Assembly (NCBI GenBank): GCA_965249895.1
Contig: CBDFNC010000005.1
Span: forward strand, 1,922,001-1,986,000
Length of the DNA stretch: 64,000 nucleotides
Reading direction: 5' to 3'
From: CBDFNC01 sp965249895
GTDB lineage: Bacteria; Pseudomonadota; Gammaproteobacteria; Enterobacterales; CBDFNC01
The position numbers and the translations under genes are program-made. Positions 9,445 through 17,714 of this stretch are shown here, one piece after another; positions within the stretch are counted from its first letter, which is position 1; every line of letters starts with the position of its first letter. The notes below the pieces were generated by a model that was not told where the DNA came from, ran no database searches, and saw nothing but the letters and a program-made list of their open reading frames with translations.

Positions 9445-9762
9445 TTAAAACCATTTTGGAGATAGGTTGCAACAACCCGCCATACTAGGCAGATCCTCGC
9501 CATTTAAATCGCTGGCAGAAGCATAAGCTAGCTTAACAAATTCGCACATCTTCTCTATGTCTAGTAACACAACCGTCTCACGCTTGCCGCTGATGGCTTC
9601 CAACTGTCGAAGGCTCTTGAATAACCGGGACAGAGTCTCAGGGGCTATATTCAATTGCCCGGCTAACACGGAATGGGCGACAGGCAGAGTAAGCCAATGG
9701 GTTTTCTGGCTTTTATGTTGTTCGAGTAAATAAGACACCAGACGTTGACCGGCATTTTTCAT
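9445..9762 (-). pseudogene. Crp/Fnr-type regulator, C-terminal fragment
   Basis: The readable 105 residues hold a winged-helix DNA-binding domain of the Crp type (LPVAHSVLAGQLNIAPETLSRLFKSLR) but no cyclic-nucleotide-binding beta-barrel, which should precede it. The upstream end runs into remains of a TonB receptor on the other strand, so this looks like a truncation by rearrangement rather than a short gene. The helix after AETLSR is intact, so residual DNA binding cannot be excluded if it is expressed. Confidence 0.6.
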
Positions 9763-9765
9763 GGT

Positions 9766-10263
9766 CAGCTAATCAACCCGGTTAATCTCGGGATCCAGTT
9801 ATTGTATGACGGCTTGGCCTTAAACCAGGCAAACTGCTCCTTTATTATCGGCTTGCTGGATCCGGAACAAGCTAAATATATTTCCGTTAACCGGGGCGCC
9901 AATGCCATGCGCTACGACGCCACCACGTTAGCCGGCACCATCGACCTGCACACGCGTAATGCAGAAAACTCGACGCCAAATATTAAGCTCGAAGCAGGCT
10001 CGTTTGGCTTGGTTAGGGCTAACCTGGCATTGTCTGGTAACTCAGCCAATTGGGATTACCATTAAGCCCACTATCAGCAAGACGGATTTCGAAAGCACAG
10101 TGAAGCTAAGCGCAACAATTTGGCGTTCAATCTGGATTATCGTTCCGGTAACTGGCGCAATATCAGCTACCAAGACCTCACCGATAACAAGTTTAATATC
10201 CCCTTCCTGCTGACCAAAGAGCAAGCCATCAATACCCTGAATCAGTTAAATGACCTTCAGTAA
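9766..10263 (+). pseudogene. TonB-dependent receptor fragment (plug region)
   Basis: The frame reads ISVNRGANAMRYDATTLAGTIDL, typical of the end of a TonB receptor plug domain (usually RGPNALRYGSNALGGVI), then LEAGSFGLVRANLALSG. A stop at 10063-10065 interrupts the frame, which resumes with YRSGNWRNISYQ and stops again at 10263. There is no signal peptide and no beta-barrel, so about 150 residues remain of an outer-membrane transporter of over 600. The 10264-10420 stretch is probably more of the same remnant. Confidence 0.6.
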
Positions 10264-10420
10264 AGCCGGAGGCTTATTAGATGACGCCCTCACAGGCTAA
10301 AGTAAGCGCCCAAGGCGGAGTTCGGCTAAACACCAAGCTTCAAATGATCACGGTCACTATCCCAGGGCATGGTAAATTAAGCCGATAATTAGCCGATTGG
10401 TGGTGACCCAGGCAATCACA

Positions 10421-10984
10421 ATGAAAAAGACATTTATCGCGTTTTTACAGCAACAAGGTTTTACACCGGTACAAGCCACACAGATCAGTGAGCAGGCTGA
10501 AATCCTGGAGCTGCCCAGCCGACATATAATCGTCCAGCAAGGCGAAATAGACGAGTACATTTATTTTGTGGTTGAGGGGCTATGCCATGCTTGTTACCTC
10601 ACCGCTAGTGGTAAGCAATTTAGTAAGGAGTTTTACTGGGAGAAAGACTGTGTCATCGGTTATCTGGGCCTTATCGAACAGCAAGCATCCCCCTACTCGT
10701 TAGAAACTCTCACCCCGAGTTTATTATTGCGCTTACCCATCACGTTACTCCGCCAATGGCGACAAGAGCGCCATCCCATCTATCTAACCCTGCTGGAAGC
10801 TCAGTTGATCAACAAGGAGAAAAAGGAGCGCTATCTGCTTTTACACAGTCCGAAAGAACGCTATCAACTGTTTTGTGACCGCTACCCTACGCTGGAATCT
10901 CGCCTGACCAATTACCAAATAGCCTCTTATCTTGGCATCACTCCCATCAGTTTGAGCCGGATAAAAAAACATCTGGAATATTAA
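10421..10984 (+). CDS. Crp/Fnr-family transcriptional regulator
   Basis: A 188-aa protein with an N-terminal cNMP-binding-type beta-barrel (residues ~20-110, GEIDEYIYFVVEGLCHACY) and a C-terminal helix-turn-helix (TNYQIASYLGITPISLSRIKKHL). No iron-sulphur cysteine pattern as in Fnr is seen, and the glycine/glutamate/arginine set for cAMP binding is not obvious, so the ligand is unknown. The start at 10421 gives the family's usual N-terminus; upstream in-frame codons have no ribosome binding site. It lies next to the truncated Crp gene and TonB receptor remains. Confidence 0.8.
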   Translation: MKKTFIAFLQQQGFTPVQATQISEQAEILELPSRHIIVQQGEIDEYIYFVVEGLCHACYLTASGKQFSKEFYWEKDCVIGYLGLIEQQASPYSLETLTPSLLLRLPITLLRQWRQERHPIYLTLLEAQLINKEKKERYLLLHSPKERYQLFCDRYPTLESRLTNYQIASYLGITPISLSRIKKHLEY

Positions 10985-11058
10985 CAATCGTTAACGCCTC
11001 CAGACCCAAAACCCGCTAAACTATGGTGATGTTTTTTACATCCGACTTAGACCAGACA

Positions 11059-11514
11059 ATGAATTGGATATGCCTACCTTTTCATCAGCTTACCACTGAC
11101 CAGCTGTATGATTTACTGCAATTAAGAGTTAATGTCTTTATCGTCGAACAGACCTGTCCATTTCCGGATCTGGATGACAAGGACCGATTAGATCAGGTTC
11201 ATCACCTGCTGGGTTATCAAAATGAGAAGCTAGTCGCCTGCGCAAGGCTACTTCCCGCAGGAGCAGCATTTGATAACGTCAGTATTGGCCGGGTCGCCAC
11301 CGCACAATCGGCCCGTAAGGGAGGCTTAGGCCACCAGCTACTTACCCAGGCGCTAAATTACTGTCAACAATTCTGGCCAAACCAGAATATCGATATTGGC
11401 GCCCAGTTATATCTGCACAACTTTTACCAGCAACACGGGTTTACGTCGATATCTGAGATGTACCTGGAAGATGGCATTGAGCATGTGGAAATGCGGTTAA
11501 ATAAAACCAAATAA
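11059..11514 (+). CDS. elaA: GNAT-family acetyltransferase, ElaA type
   Basis: A 151-aa acyl-CoA N-acyltransferase. It follows E. coli ElaA closely: LYDLLQLRVNVFIVEQTCPFPDLDDKD at the N-terminus, the acetyl-CoA region IGRVATAQSARKGGLGHQLL, and the C-terminal GAQLYLHNFYQQHGF and EDGIEHVEM. The start at 11059 matches the ElaA N-terminus better than the upstream ATG at 11023. Substrate is unknown in the family. A strong terminator follows. Confidence 0.85.
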   Translation: MNWICLPFHQLTTDQLYDLLQLRVNVFIVEQTCPFPDLDDKDRLDQVHHLLGYQNEKLVACARLLPAGAAFDNVSIGRVATAQSARKGGLGHQLLTQALNYCQQFWPNQNIDIGAQLYLHNFYQQHGFTSISEMYLEDGIEHVEMRLNKTK

Positions 11515-11538
11515 ATCCCATTTACCAACGCGCAAAGC

Positions 11539-11570
11539 AGGCAATGACATCTTGTGTCATTGCCTTTTTG
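11539..11570 (+). terminator. Rho-independent terminator of elaA
   Basis: AGGCAATGACA and TGTCATTGCCT form an 11-bp perfect stem with a 5-nt loop, followed by five T on the plus strand. It sits 25 bases after the elaA stop and just before the 3' end of the minus-strand gene at 11579. Confidence 0.9.
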
Positions 11571-11578
11571 TCTCAACC

Positions 11579-11983
11579 TTATGTGCTTTTTGGCTCAGCT
11601 TTATCACTGTCTAATTTGCTGTTTTTGTCAGTATCTTCGCGCAAAACAGCCCTTAACGATGTCATCGCGTCTTCAATCAGTCGTCTGCTTTCCTTGACGG
11701 TGGAAATATAGTCCTGATTTTCATACATATTGATCTCAGGATCAAAAACCTTGGCCAGTTTAGCCAGGGTTTCCTTGTCGTGCTTCACATATAAATCAGC
11801 GACTTTTTGCGCCTCACACAACTCGAGTCCCAAGGCGTGAACTACTCGGCCATAAATGACCGAGCTTCCAAGTTAAGCCGAGAGTGCGACCGAACTTTTC
11901 TTTTTTGACGCTTCTTTGGCTGATGCGAGTTTGCGTTTCCGTTTACCCGTTTTGTCACTATCGGGCTTGACCTGGGAATCCAA
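11579..11983 (-). pseudogene. Unrecognised small gene, interrupted by a stop
   Basis: Two parts in the same frame are separated by a TAA at 11873-11875: an upstream Lys/Ser-rich stretch (11983-11873, beginning LDSQVKPDSDKTGKRKRK) and a downstream 84-residue acidic/helical stretch from a possible TTG at 11833 (GLELCEAQKVADLYVKHDKE). No ATG with a ribosome binding site precedes either part. It could be one gene broken by a nonsense mutation, or a truncated gene whose 5' part was displaced when the 121-aa paralogue next to it arrived. No family recognised. Confidence 0.35.
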
Positions 11984-12000
11984 TGTTTTTAAAGTCCGAA

Positions 12001-12366
12001 CTAACTTCTGCGGCTTTCAGCCCATGCGGTACCACGAGGCTCATCATCAGGGGATACAGGCTTAAATTTATTTTCAGCAAGCTGCTTGTACTCTTTGCCT
12101 TCCAGAGATTTCAGGCGGGCTTGCTCAGCTTTACGTGTCGCGAAGCTTTCATCTTCATCAACTGTGTAATTTTTGAAGGACACCTTAGTATCCGCTGGTG
12201 CAGCGATGTTATTTAAGCGAGCTTGCTCAGTGATTGCTTCGCTGTAGCTCACCTCAGCATTGGCGTCTGACAATGCGTGAACCTGATTATTTCCTGCAGC
12301 AAAAGCCGCGCCGCTTAGAGCGTAAAGAGAGATGGCTGTTACAGTAGCGATAATAGACTTATTCAT
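12001..12366 (-). CDS. Exported 121-aa protein of unknown function, paralogue A
   Basis: Clear Sec signal peptide (MNKSIIATVTAISLYALSG, cleavage expected after AFA near residue 23). The mature ~98-residue protein is hydrophilic and helical with the pattern EQARLNNI...TRKAEQARLK and ends GTAWAESRRS; it has no cysteine. A GGGAAA site precedes the ATG. It is closely related to the gene at 14053-14418, with an insertion sequence between them. The two also share upstream DNA, including a CRP-like site. Probably a small periplasmic protein; no named family recognised. Confidence 0.75.
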   Translation of the reverse strand: MNKSIIATVTAISLYALSGAAFAAGNNQVHALSDANAEVSYSEAITEQARLNNIAAPADTKVSFKNYTVDEDESFATRKAEQARLKSLEGKEYKQLAENKFKPVSPDDEPRGTAWAESRRS

Positions 12367-12420
12367 AATAGTTTCCCTTAATTATCTATAATTTGGTGGT
12401 TTATTTAGTTGAAGAAGTTT

Positions 12421-12436
12421 GGTGACCTAGGTCACT
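12421..12436. promoter_or_regulatory. Putative CRP-like site upstream of paralogue A
   Basis: GGTGACCTAGGTCACT contains a perfect palindrome GTGACCTAGGTCAC and fits the CRP pattern TGTGA-N6-TCACA at most positions. It is centred about 62 bp upstream of the start codon. An equivalent site lies at the same relative place upstream of the second paralogue, and the next ~28 bases (TTTCTTCGATGGGCTAACTA...) are also shared. Confidence 0.45.
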
Positions 12437-12613
12437 CTTTCTTCGATGGGCTAACTATATTTATTCTCACCTATTTATGAAATAGGAGATTTGGAATTAC
12501 TTCTATTCCATTTGAGAATAAAATATTTAAAATCGAGACTATAGATTCTAGGATCCCAAAGCCGCGGCCTTACTAAGTCACCTTTGATCTCATGCGCGCG
12601 TCCAGGACACTGG

Positions 12614-12633
12614 ATTCCCACGTGCTTGGGAAT
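12614..12633. repeat. Short palindrome of the ATTCCC...GGGAAT type
   Basis: ATTCCCA and TGGGAAT are separated by six bases, flanked by GG and GAC. The pattern (TGGATTCCC...GGGAATGAC) is that of a widespread intergenic palindrome in proteobacteria. It lies about 25 bp outside the left end of the insertion sequence. The surrounding stretch 12467-12659 shows no gene. Confidence 0.4.
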
Positions 12634-12659
12634 GACTAAGGGAGTTGTCATTGTCAGGT

Positions 12660-14011
12660 ATATGGACTCCTCCAAGATTGCAACAGCAATTTTGGAATAA
12701 ACAGTTTAGATGCGTGCGTATATTCGGACTCTTTTTGGGGTGCGGCCCCTGGCCCCGGATGTATTCGCACCTTCATGCCTCTACGCTTGCTCGGTATTTA
12801 CTACCTTGACAATGATCAGGCTCTTGAAGGTCGGTCTCACCTGTTTATTCGTTCTTTGTGTTGCAGTTAAACTCGTTTTCTTTTGTTGTTATGCTGTTAG
12901 TGCCTTGGGGGTTTGATATGCCGTGTTGTAATGTAACATCGCCCAAGCCGTTCTGATGGTTTTATTGGCCAATGCGACCGCCGCTCTGAGTTTTCCACGT
13001 CGCTCAATAAGAGACTTGAGCCAGGCTTCTTTTGTGTTGCTCGATGCTCGTTTATCCACCGATACCACCACAGATAATGCGCCTTGAATTAACGTTGAAC
13101 GCAGCCGTTTGTTCCCGGACCTCTTCCCTATATGTCCAAGTGTGACGACTCCCCCCGTACTGTACTGCTTCGGGGTCACTCCGATACATGCTGACGCTTC
13201 TCGGCCATTTTTAAAGCTCTCCCCCTTATCTCCCAGCGCAAGAAATATCCCCAATGCATTCACTGGGCCAACCCCTTCCAGCTCCAGTAAGCTCCAGTAA
13301 GCGCTGGCAATCCGATTGCTGTCGGATCAGTGCACCCAACGATTTGTTAACTTTAGATAGCTCGTTTTGATGGCGAACAAATGCACGATAAAGCTCAGCC
13401 AGTTGAAGACGAAAAGCACCGGGTAAGCCATTCTCTGCATCCTCAAGGAGCTCGGGTATCGCCCGTTTTAGGGCGGCAAACCCCTTTGGAAAAGAAAGAC
13501 CAAATTCATACAGTAAGCCCTGGATAAGATTAGATGTTGCTGTAATGTGGTCCAGCCAGTGCTCCCTCATCCGCTCAATGGCCTGAAGTCCCTGTTGCTC
13601 TACTGATTTTACGCTCACCGTCTTGATGCGTGGCTGACAGGCGGTAATAGCGATAGCAAGTGCATCGTTTTTGTCAGTTTTTTGCCCTTGCCTGTAAGGG
13701 CTAACGGCCTTGGGCGTTAACAACATAGGTGTATGCCCCATGGCGAGTATTTTTCTGGCCCAGTAATGTGCAGAGCCACAGGCTTCCATTGCGACGAGAG
13801 CGGGAAGTTGCTGTGCCAACCAGACCTCTAATTTTGACTTGGTAAAAGCGCGGTCAGTGACTACCTTTCCGTGTTTATCAACGACACAAACATGAAAAGA
13901 GTTTTTTGCCAAATCGATACCAATGACAGTATGGTTATACATGTGTGGACTCCTTTTTCGTATTGGTAGCTCACTAATAACCGTAGTTCGCGGGAGGGGG
14001 AGGAGTCCATA
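12660..14011 (-). mobile_element. IS110-family element (IS1111-like subgroup), inactive
   Basis: A ~1.35-kb unit bounded by 13-bp inverted repeats: TATGGACTCCTCC at 12660-12672 and its complement GGAGGAGTCCATA at 13999-14011. It holds one frameshifted DEDD transposase. IS110 elements as a family lack terminal inverted repeats, but the IS1111 subgroup has subterminal ones, so the true ends may lie a few bases further out. Flanking bases suggest insertion into a small palindrome (see findings). No target duplication is seen, as expected for the family. Confidence 0.75.
12889..13942 (-). pseudogene. IS110-family transposase, frameshifted
   Basis: The N-terminal DEDD domain starts at the ATG at 13942 (IGIDLAKNSFHV, later QKTDKNDALA) and the C-terminal Transposase_20 part (GVTPKQYSTGG with the conserved serine) ends at 12889. 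The two parts are in different frames. At about 13283-13302 the 10-mer CTCCAGTAAG is present twice in tandem; removing one copy restores a continuous LLELEGVGPVNALG. So the gene was inactivated by a 10-bp tandem duplication and is otherwise intact, which suggests a recent event. Confidence 0.85.
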
Positions 14012-14052
14012 CATCGCTTGACCCGACAATCCAGCGTTTTTTTAATAAATGC

Positions 14053-14418
14053 CTAGCTTCTGCGGTTTTCCGCCCATGCAGTTCCACGAGGTGCGTCATC
14101 TGCACTGACAGGCTTGAATTTATTTTCAAAAAGTTGCTTGTACTCTTTACCTTCCAGATATTTCAGGCGAGCTTGCTCGGCTTTACGTGTTGCGAAGCTC
14201 TCATCTTCATCTACAGAATAGTTTTTGAAAGACACTTTAGTATCAACAGGCGCACCGATGTTGTTTAAGCGAACTTGCTCAGTGACTGCGGCGCTGTAGC
14301 TCACTTCAGTATTAGCGTTAGACAGGTTGTTAATTTCAGTGCTTCCAGCGGCAAATGCAGCGCCGCTAGCAGCGTAAAGAGAGACGACAGTTACAGTAGC
14401 GATAATAGAGTTTTTCAT
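14053..14418 (-). CDS. Exported 121-aa protein of unknown function, paralogue B
   Basis: Same length and architecture as paralogue A: signal peptide MKNSIIATVTVVSLYAASG with a likely AFA cleavage site, then a helical, cysteine-free mature part ending GTAWAENRRS. Most residues match paralogue A; differences cluster just after the cleavage site (AGSTEINNLSNANTE versus AGNNQVHALSDANAE). The upstream DNA is also conserved, so the duplication included the promoter. No named family recognised. Confidence 0.75.
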   Translation of the reverse strand: MKNSIIATVTVVSLYAASGAAFAAGSTEINNLSNANTEVSYSAAVTEQVRLNNIGAPVDTKVSFKNYSVDEDESFATRKAEQARLKYLEGKEYKQLFENKFKPVSADDAPRGTAWAENRRS

Positions 14419-14462
14419 GGCAATTTCCTTTAATTTGGAATTTAGTTCGGCTGAAGATTAAT

Positions 14463-14478
14463 GGTGATCTGCGTCACA
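14463..14478. promoter_or_regulatory. Putative CRP-like site upstream of paralogue B
   Basis: GGTGATCTGCGTCACA matches TGTGA-N6-TCACA at all but the first consensus base. It is centred about 52 bp upstream of the start codon and is followed, as at paralogue A, by the conserved block TTTCTTCGATGGGCTAACTA. Conservation of both arms while the middle six bases differ between copies supports a dimeric regulator site. Confidence 0.5.
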
Positions 14479-14506
14479 TTTCTTCGATGGGCTAACTATA
14501 TTTATT

Positions 14507-15156
14507 CACATTTATTTGTGAAATACCTTATTTGGAATTAATGAATTTCATCGACAGCGTTGTCCTAAGAGCAGAGATGCTCAGTAACGGCATATTGGCA
14601 ACTGATACTTTTGATTATGTGCGTTAACGACACTGGATAGAGATCTCGGACCATCCCCGCAAACAGGGAGTTTTGAGAATGACTACGCATAACGTTACCT
14701 TCTTTTGCTGCTTTGTCTTAACTGGCAATTTAAGACAGACGCAGTTTGATTTCCTTAACCGGGGTTAATTTATAAAATTTAATTCTGTTCAAAGCAAAGG
14801 TGACAGATATTAAGTCGATGGGGATGGCGAGCGCTGTCGTTATGGCGCCTGAGTAAGTAAACAACGGCTTAACTGGTCACTCCCTCGTACAAGGTGGTCC
14901 GACATTTTGGAATCTATGCAGTTTAACGGTAAGCCCGTAAGGGCAGTAAACGCGGACCATGCAGTCATCATGGGACAGGGGCGATTTTTAGGGGTAACTA
15001 TTCAAAAGCAAAAAAATGGCAGCCTGTATTGGGCAGGAGTCATTTACACTAAAGTAGAGTGACCCCTTTTGCTATTTCCCTGTTTTACCTGGGAGCTGTT
15101 GAACTTTGGGTACCCATCAAATAACGAGAATAAGGGTAACAATTGTGGCTGTCTTT
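14507..15156. other. Non-coding stretch with no recognisable gene
   Basis: About 650 bases without a supportable gene. A small hairpin GCCCGTAAGGGC (near 14934) is the only clear local structure. Nothing here resembles an RNA gene I know. It probably represents decayed accessory DNA between the paralogue promoter and the repeat at 15157. Confidence 0.4.
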
Positions 15157-15269
15157 GTAGAAGCGATGCCTCTCTATAAGTGAAGAAAGCGAAGCCTGTG
15201 CCCACAAGGTTCGCCGAACGCGCATCCATGCATTTAACATCTCATCCCTGAGATGGATTCGGCTCCTAC
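15157..15269. repeat. Dispersed palindromic repeat, copy at 15.2 kb
   Basis: Begins GTAGAAGCGATGCCTCTC and ends GGATTCGGCTCCTAC, so its ends are near-inverted (GTAG-AGC / GCTCCTAC). The second half (CGCATCCATGCATTTAACAT, then the hairpin CATCTCATCCCTGAGATG) matches copies at 53436, 59287 and 61254. The middle differs from the others. No adjacent gene. Confidence 0.8.
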
Positions 15270-15429
15270 CGATCTATCGTGAGCTGTTACCCAGGTTTGA
15301 CCGGTCCCGAACTTTGCTGTCTGAATACAGTGGTGTTGGCATTCCAGACATCAACCAATAAGCATGTATAGCTCAATTACATTAAGCGCAGACATCACTC
15401 AAGACGCTTAAGAAAGGCTCGAAACCACC

Positions 15430-15519
15430 TTATTGATAATAAATAACTTTTCTTTCGTTACCACGAGAAGTGACATGATAAAGAGCACCAGGCAACTCAA
15501 TACGTAATGGACGGATCAT
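15430..15519 (-). pseudogene. REP-associated tyrosine transposase (Y1/RAYT), N-terminal relic
   Basis: From an ATG at 15519 the frame reads MIRPLRIELPGALYHVTSRG then NERKVIYYQ and stops. This is the unmistakable N-terminus of the Transposase_17/RAYT family (IS200-like HUH enzymes that recognise REP palindromes). The remaining ~180 residues with the HUH motif and catalytic tyrosine are missing. Upstream GGGGTCAGGTCTTGATTTTT is a typical flank of such genes; a similar GGGTCAGGTTTTGC occurs at 17680, suggesting further remnants. Confidence 0.75.
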
Positions 15520-15693
15520 CAGCTTCTCCAACGAGATAACAATACAGCAAACCTAGCTGAAGGAACCTAAAAGGCAAAAATCAAGACCTGACCCCGTTAT
15601 TTATTGAGCTTTCAAAAGAGAGAAAAGCCACAGCGGCAAGATTAAAAAAATCACCTCTGTGGCTGGTATACATTTTCCGTACAGTTCCATACG

Positions 15694-16296
15694 CTAAAAT
15701 GAATTCTCAATTAGCACTTCATTAAGTGGTAATTGGCCAGCACGTTTGTTGGCTGGTTCTAACGCTTTGCCGACCACGATCATCATGCAGATAACATGCT
15801 CTGCAGGAAGGTTAATAATTTTGGCAACTTCTCCACTATCAAAACCTATCATTGGGCAGGTATCGTAGCCTAACGCTTTAGCTGAGAGCATAAGAGTTTG
15901 TGCCGCCATGCCACAAGAACGCATCGTTTCATCTCGTTGAGTTTGCGCTTTACCAGAATAAAATGACTCGATCATAGGTAATATCATATCTTGAACGCTT
16001 GTGTCGGTGTTCGCCCAGTACCGCTGAGGGCGATCCGACCAAGCCTGACTATCTGCACATAAAATAATGACTTCGCTGGCATCTTCTACTTGCTGTTGAC
16101 CCCAAGCTGCATTTTTTATTTTTAACCTGCTGTCCTTGTCCGTTACACGCACAAAACGCCAATTTTGAATGTTATAAGATGTGGGTGATAACAATACTGA
16201 ACTCATTAGTTTATCAAAATCTTGCTTTGGCATAACAGCTTCACTGTCGTAATGTTTAACTGCACGTCTTTGTTCTACTGCGGTAAAAAGTTCCAT
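15694..16296 (-). CDS. Nitroreductase-family NAD(P)H oxidoreductase
   Basis: A 200-aa FMN-dependent flavoenzyme of the nitroreductase superfamily. The N-terminal EQRRAVKHYD FMN-binding motif, SPTSYNIQNWRFVRV near residue 38 and a C-terminal GKALEPANKR are present. Substrate cannot be told; such enzymes reduce quinones, nitroaromatics or flavins. It is divergent from a LysR regulator across a 424-bp gap, a common control arrangement for this family. Confidence 0.88.
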   Translation of the reverse strand: MELFTAVEQRRAVKHYDSEAVMPKQDFDKLMSSVLLSPTSYNIQNWRFVRVTDKDSRLKIKNAAWGQQQVEDASEVIILCADSQAWSDRPQRYWANTDTSVQDMILPMIESFYSGKAQTQRDETMRSCGMAAQTLMLSAKALGYDTCPMIGFDSGEVAKIINLPAEHVICMMIVVGKALEPANKRAGQLPLNEVLIENSF

Positions 16297-16720
16297 GGTC
16301 TTCCTTATTTATTAGCGGGTAATGTTAGTTAGCGAAGTCTGTCGTAGCTTTAGTTTTTTCATTATTTGTTGCAGTGGTTTGGTTAAACACCTACTACGTT
16401 CACAATTCCGGGGAGATACACAGCTTCATTCCAATTCGCTTTTTTCTGCTAATGCTCACTACATTTTCAGTACATCCCGTGCTCGCCATTTTAATTTTGG
16501 TCAGTGAAACGCTTATCTCGGTTAATGGTTAAACGCCTAACCTGCTCTGCCTCAACAAGAGCTGCATGATATACAATGCTGAATTGTTTATTAATCGGTT
16601 AAATGGGGAATTATATTTTCCATATGACTCGTAATCAGTTAGGCTTTCGACATTGTTTACTTTTTAACCGTTAATGGCTACGGGCGTTGAACAACAAGAA
16701 AATAGGGAGCAGGCCACTTT
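16297..16720. promoter_or_regulatory. Divergent intergenic region between nitroreductase and LysR genes
   Basis: 424 bases between divergently transcribed genes, expected to hold both promoters and a LysR-type operator. The AT-rich part 16560-16640 (repeated TTAATCGGTTAA-like motifs at ~16520 and ~16592) is the likeliest control region. A possible 61-codon frame at 16322-16507 has no ribosome binding site and no recognisable product. Confidence 0.35.
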
Positions 16721-17626
16721 ATGGCATTTAACGGACAATTACTCGACGGCATGGTGATATTCACCGAGCTGGTAAGAACAGGTAGCTTTACCAACACGGC
16801 AATTTCAAGCGGTCATTCAACCTCTTATATAAGTAAAGAAATTAATAAACTGGAAGAAAGGCTGGGGGTTCGTCTTTTGCACCGCACTACCCGATCGTTA
16901 AACTTGACGCCTGAGGGGGAGCTTTATCTGGAACAGTGCAAGCTAATTATCCACGAGGCTGAAAATGCAGAAAACACCCTCAGTGGTCATCAGCTAGAGC
17001 CTAGCGGCACACTACGGGTCAGCTGCCCGACAAGCTTTGATATTTCACGTATGCGAACCATGTTTGCCCGTTTTATCGAATGTTATCCACAAGTTCATTT
17101 GGAGCTGGATTTTAGTAATCGAAAAGTCGACGTTGTAGCCGAGGGGTTTGATGTAGCCATTCGAGTGGCGGAGCAATTAAGCGACTCTAGCTTGATCAGC
17201 CAACATGTACTGCGATCTCATGTGCTAACTTTGGTGGCACCTAGCTATTTAAAAAAGTACGGTGTACCAAAATCTCCGGCAGATCTGCCCAATCACCAAG
17301 TCATAAACTATAGCGGTCTTAAACAACCTAATCTGTGGCCTTTTAAAGACGGTAACAACAAGGAAACCATAGTGCAGGTAAACAGCCATGCCTTGACCAA
17401 TAGTTCACAAATGCAACTGGCGTTATGCCTGTCGGGTCAAGGCATTGTACGGCTACCGCTTATACTGCTGAGCGACGAGTTAAAAAGAGGGAAACTAGTG
17501 CGACTGTTTGACGATTATCAACCTCATATCACCAATGTCAATCTGCTCTACCCCAGCCGTAAACACTTGTCGTCTAAGGTACGCGCTTTCAACGATTTTA
17601 TAATCACAGAACTAGAAAACGGGTAG
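16721..17626 (+). CDS. LysR-family transcriptional regulator
   Basis: A 301-aa regulator. The N-terminal winged helix (residues ~8-65) shows SFTNTAISSGHSTSYISKEI and the recognition-helix end RLGVRLLHRTTRSLNLTPEG; a periplasmic-binding-protein-like effector domain follows from ~90. It resembles the large CrgA/YhaJ-like group. GGGAGC lies about 10 bases before the ATG. Position suggests control of the divergent nitroreductase in response to an unknown small molecule. Confidence 0.9.
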   Translation: MAFNGQLLDGMVIFTELVRTGSFTNTAISSGHSTSYISKEINKLEERLGVRLLHRTTRSLNLTPEGELYLEQCKLIIHEAENAENTLSGHQLEPSGTLRVSCPTSFDISRMRTMFARFIECYPQVHLELDFSNRKVDVVAEGFDVAIRVAEQLSDSSLISQHVLRSHVLTLVAPSYLKKYGVPKSPADLPNHQVINYSGLKQPNLWPFKDGNNKETIVQVNSHALTNSSQMQLALCLSGQGIVRLPLILLSDELKRGKLVRLFDDYQPHITNVNLLYPSRKHLSSKVRAFNDFIITELENG

Positions 17627-17714
17627 CAGACTGAACATATGGTAAACAACGCTTCACCTGCGATTGAATATATATCAAGGGTCAGGTTTTGCGTTTTGCA
17701 AAAAGTAGACAAAC

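Noticed and set aside
12001..14418. Composite transposon formed by the two paralogues and the insertion sequence
   Set aside because: The repeated genes are in direct orientation and do not encode a transposase; only one insertion sequence is present.
15044..15229. 61-residue minus-strand gene
   Set aside because: Its coding part is mostly the dispersed palindromic repeat.
16322..16507. 61-residue gene between the nitroreductase and LysR genes
   Set aside because: No ribosome binding site, no recognisable domain, and it lies in the expected divergent control region.
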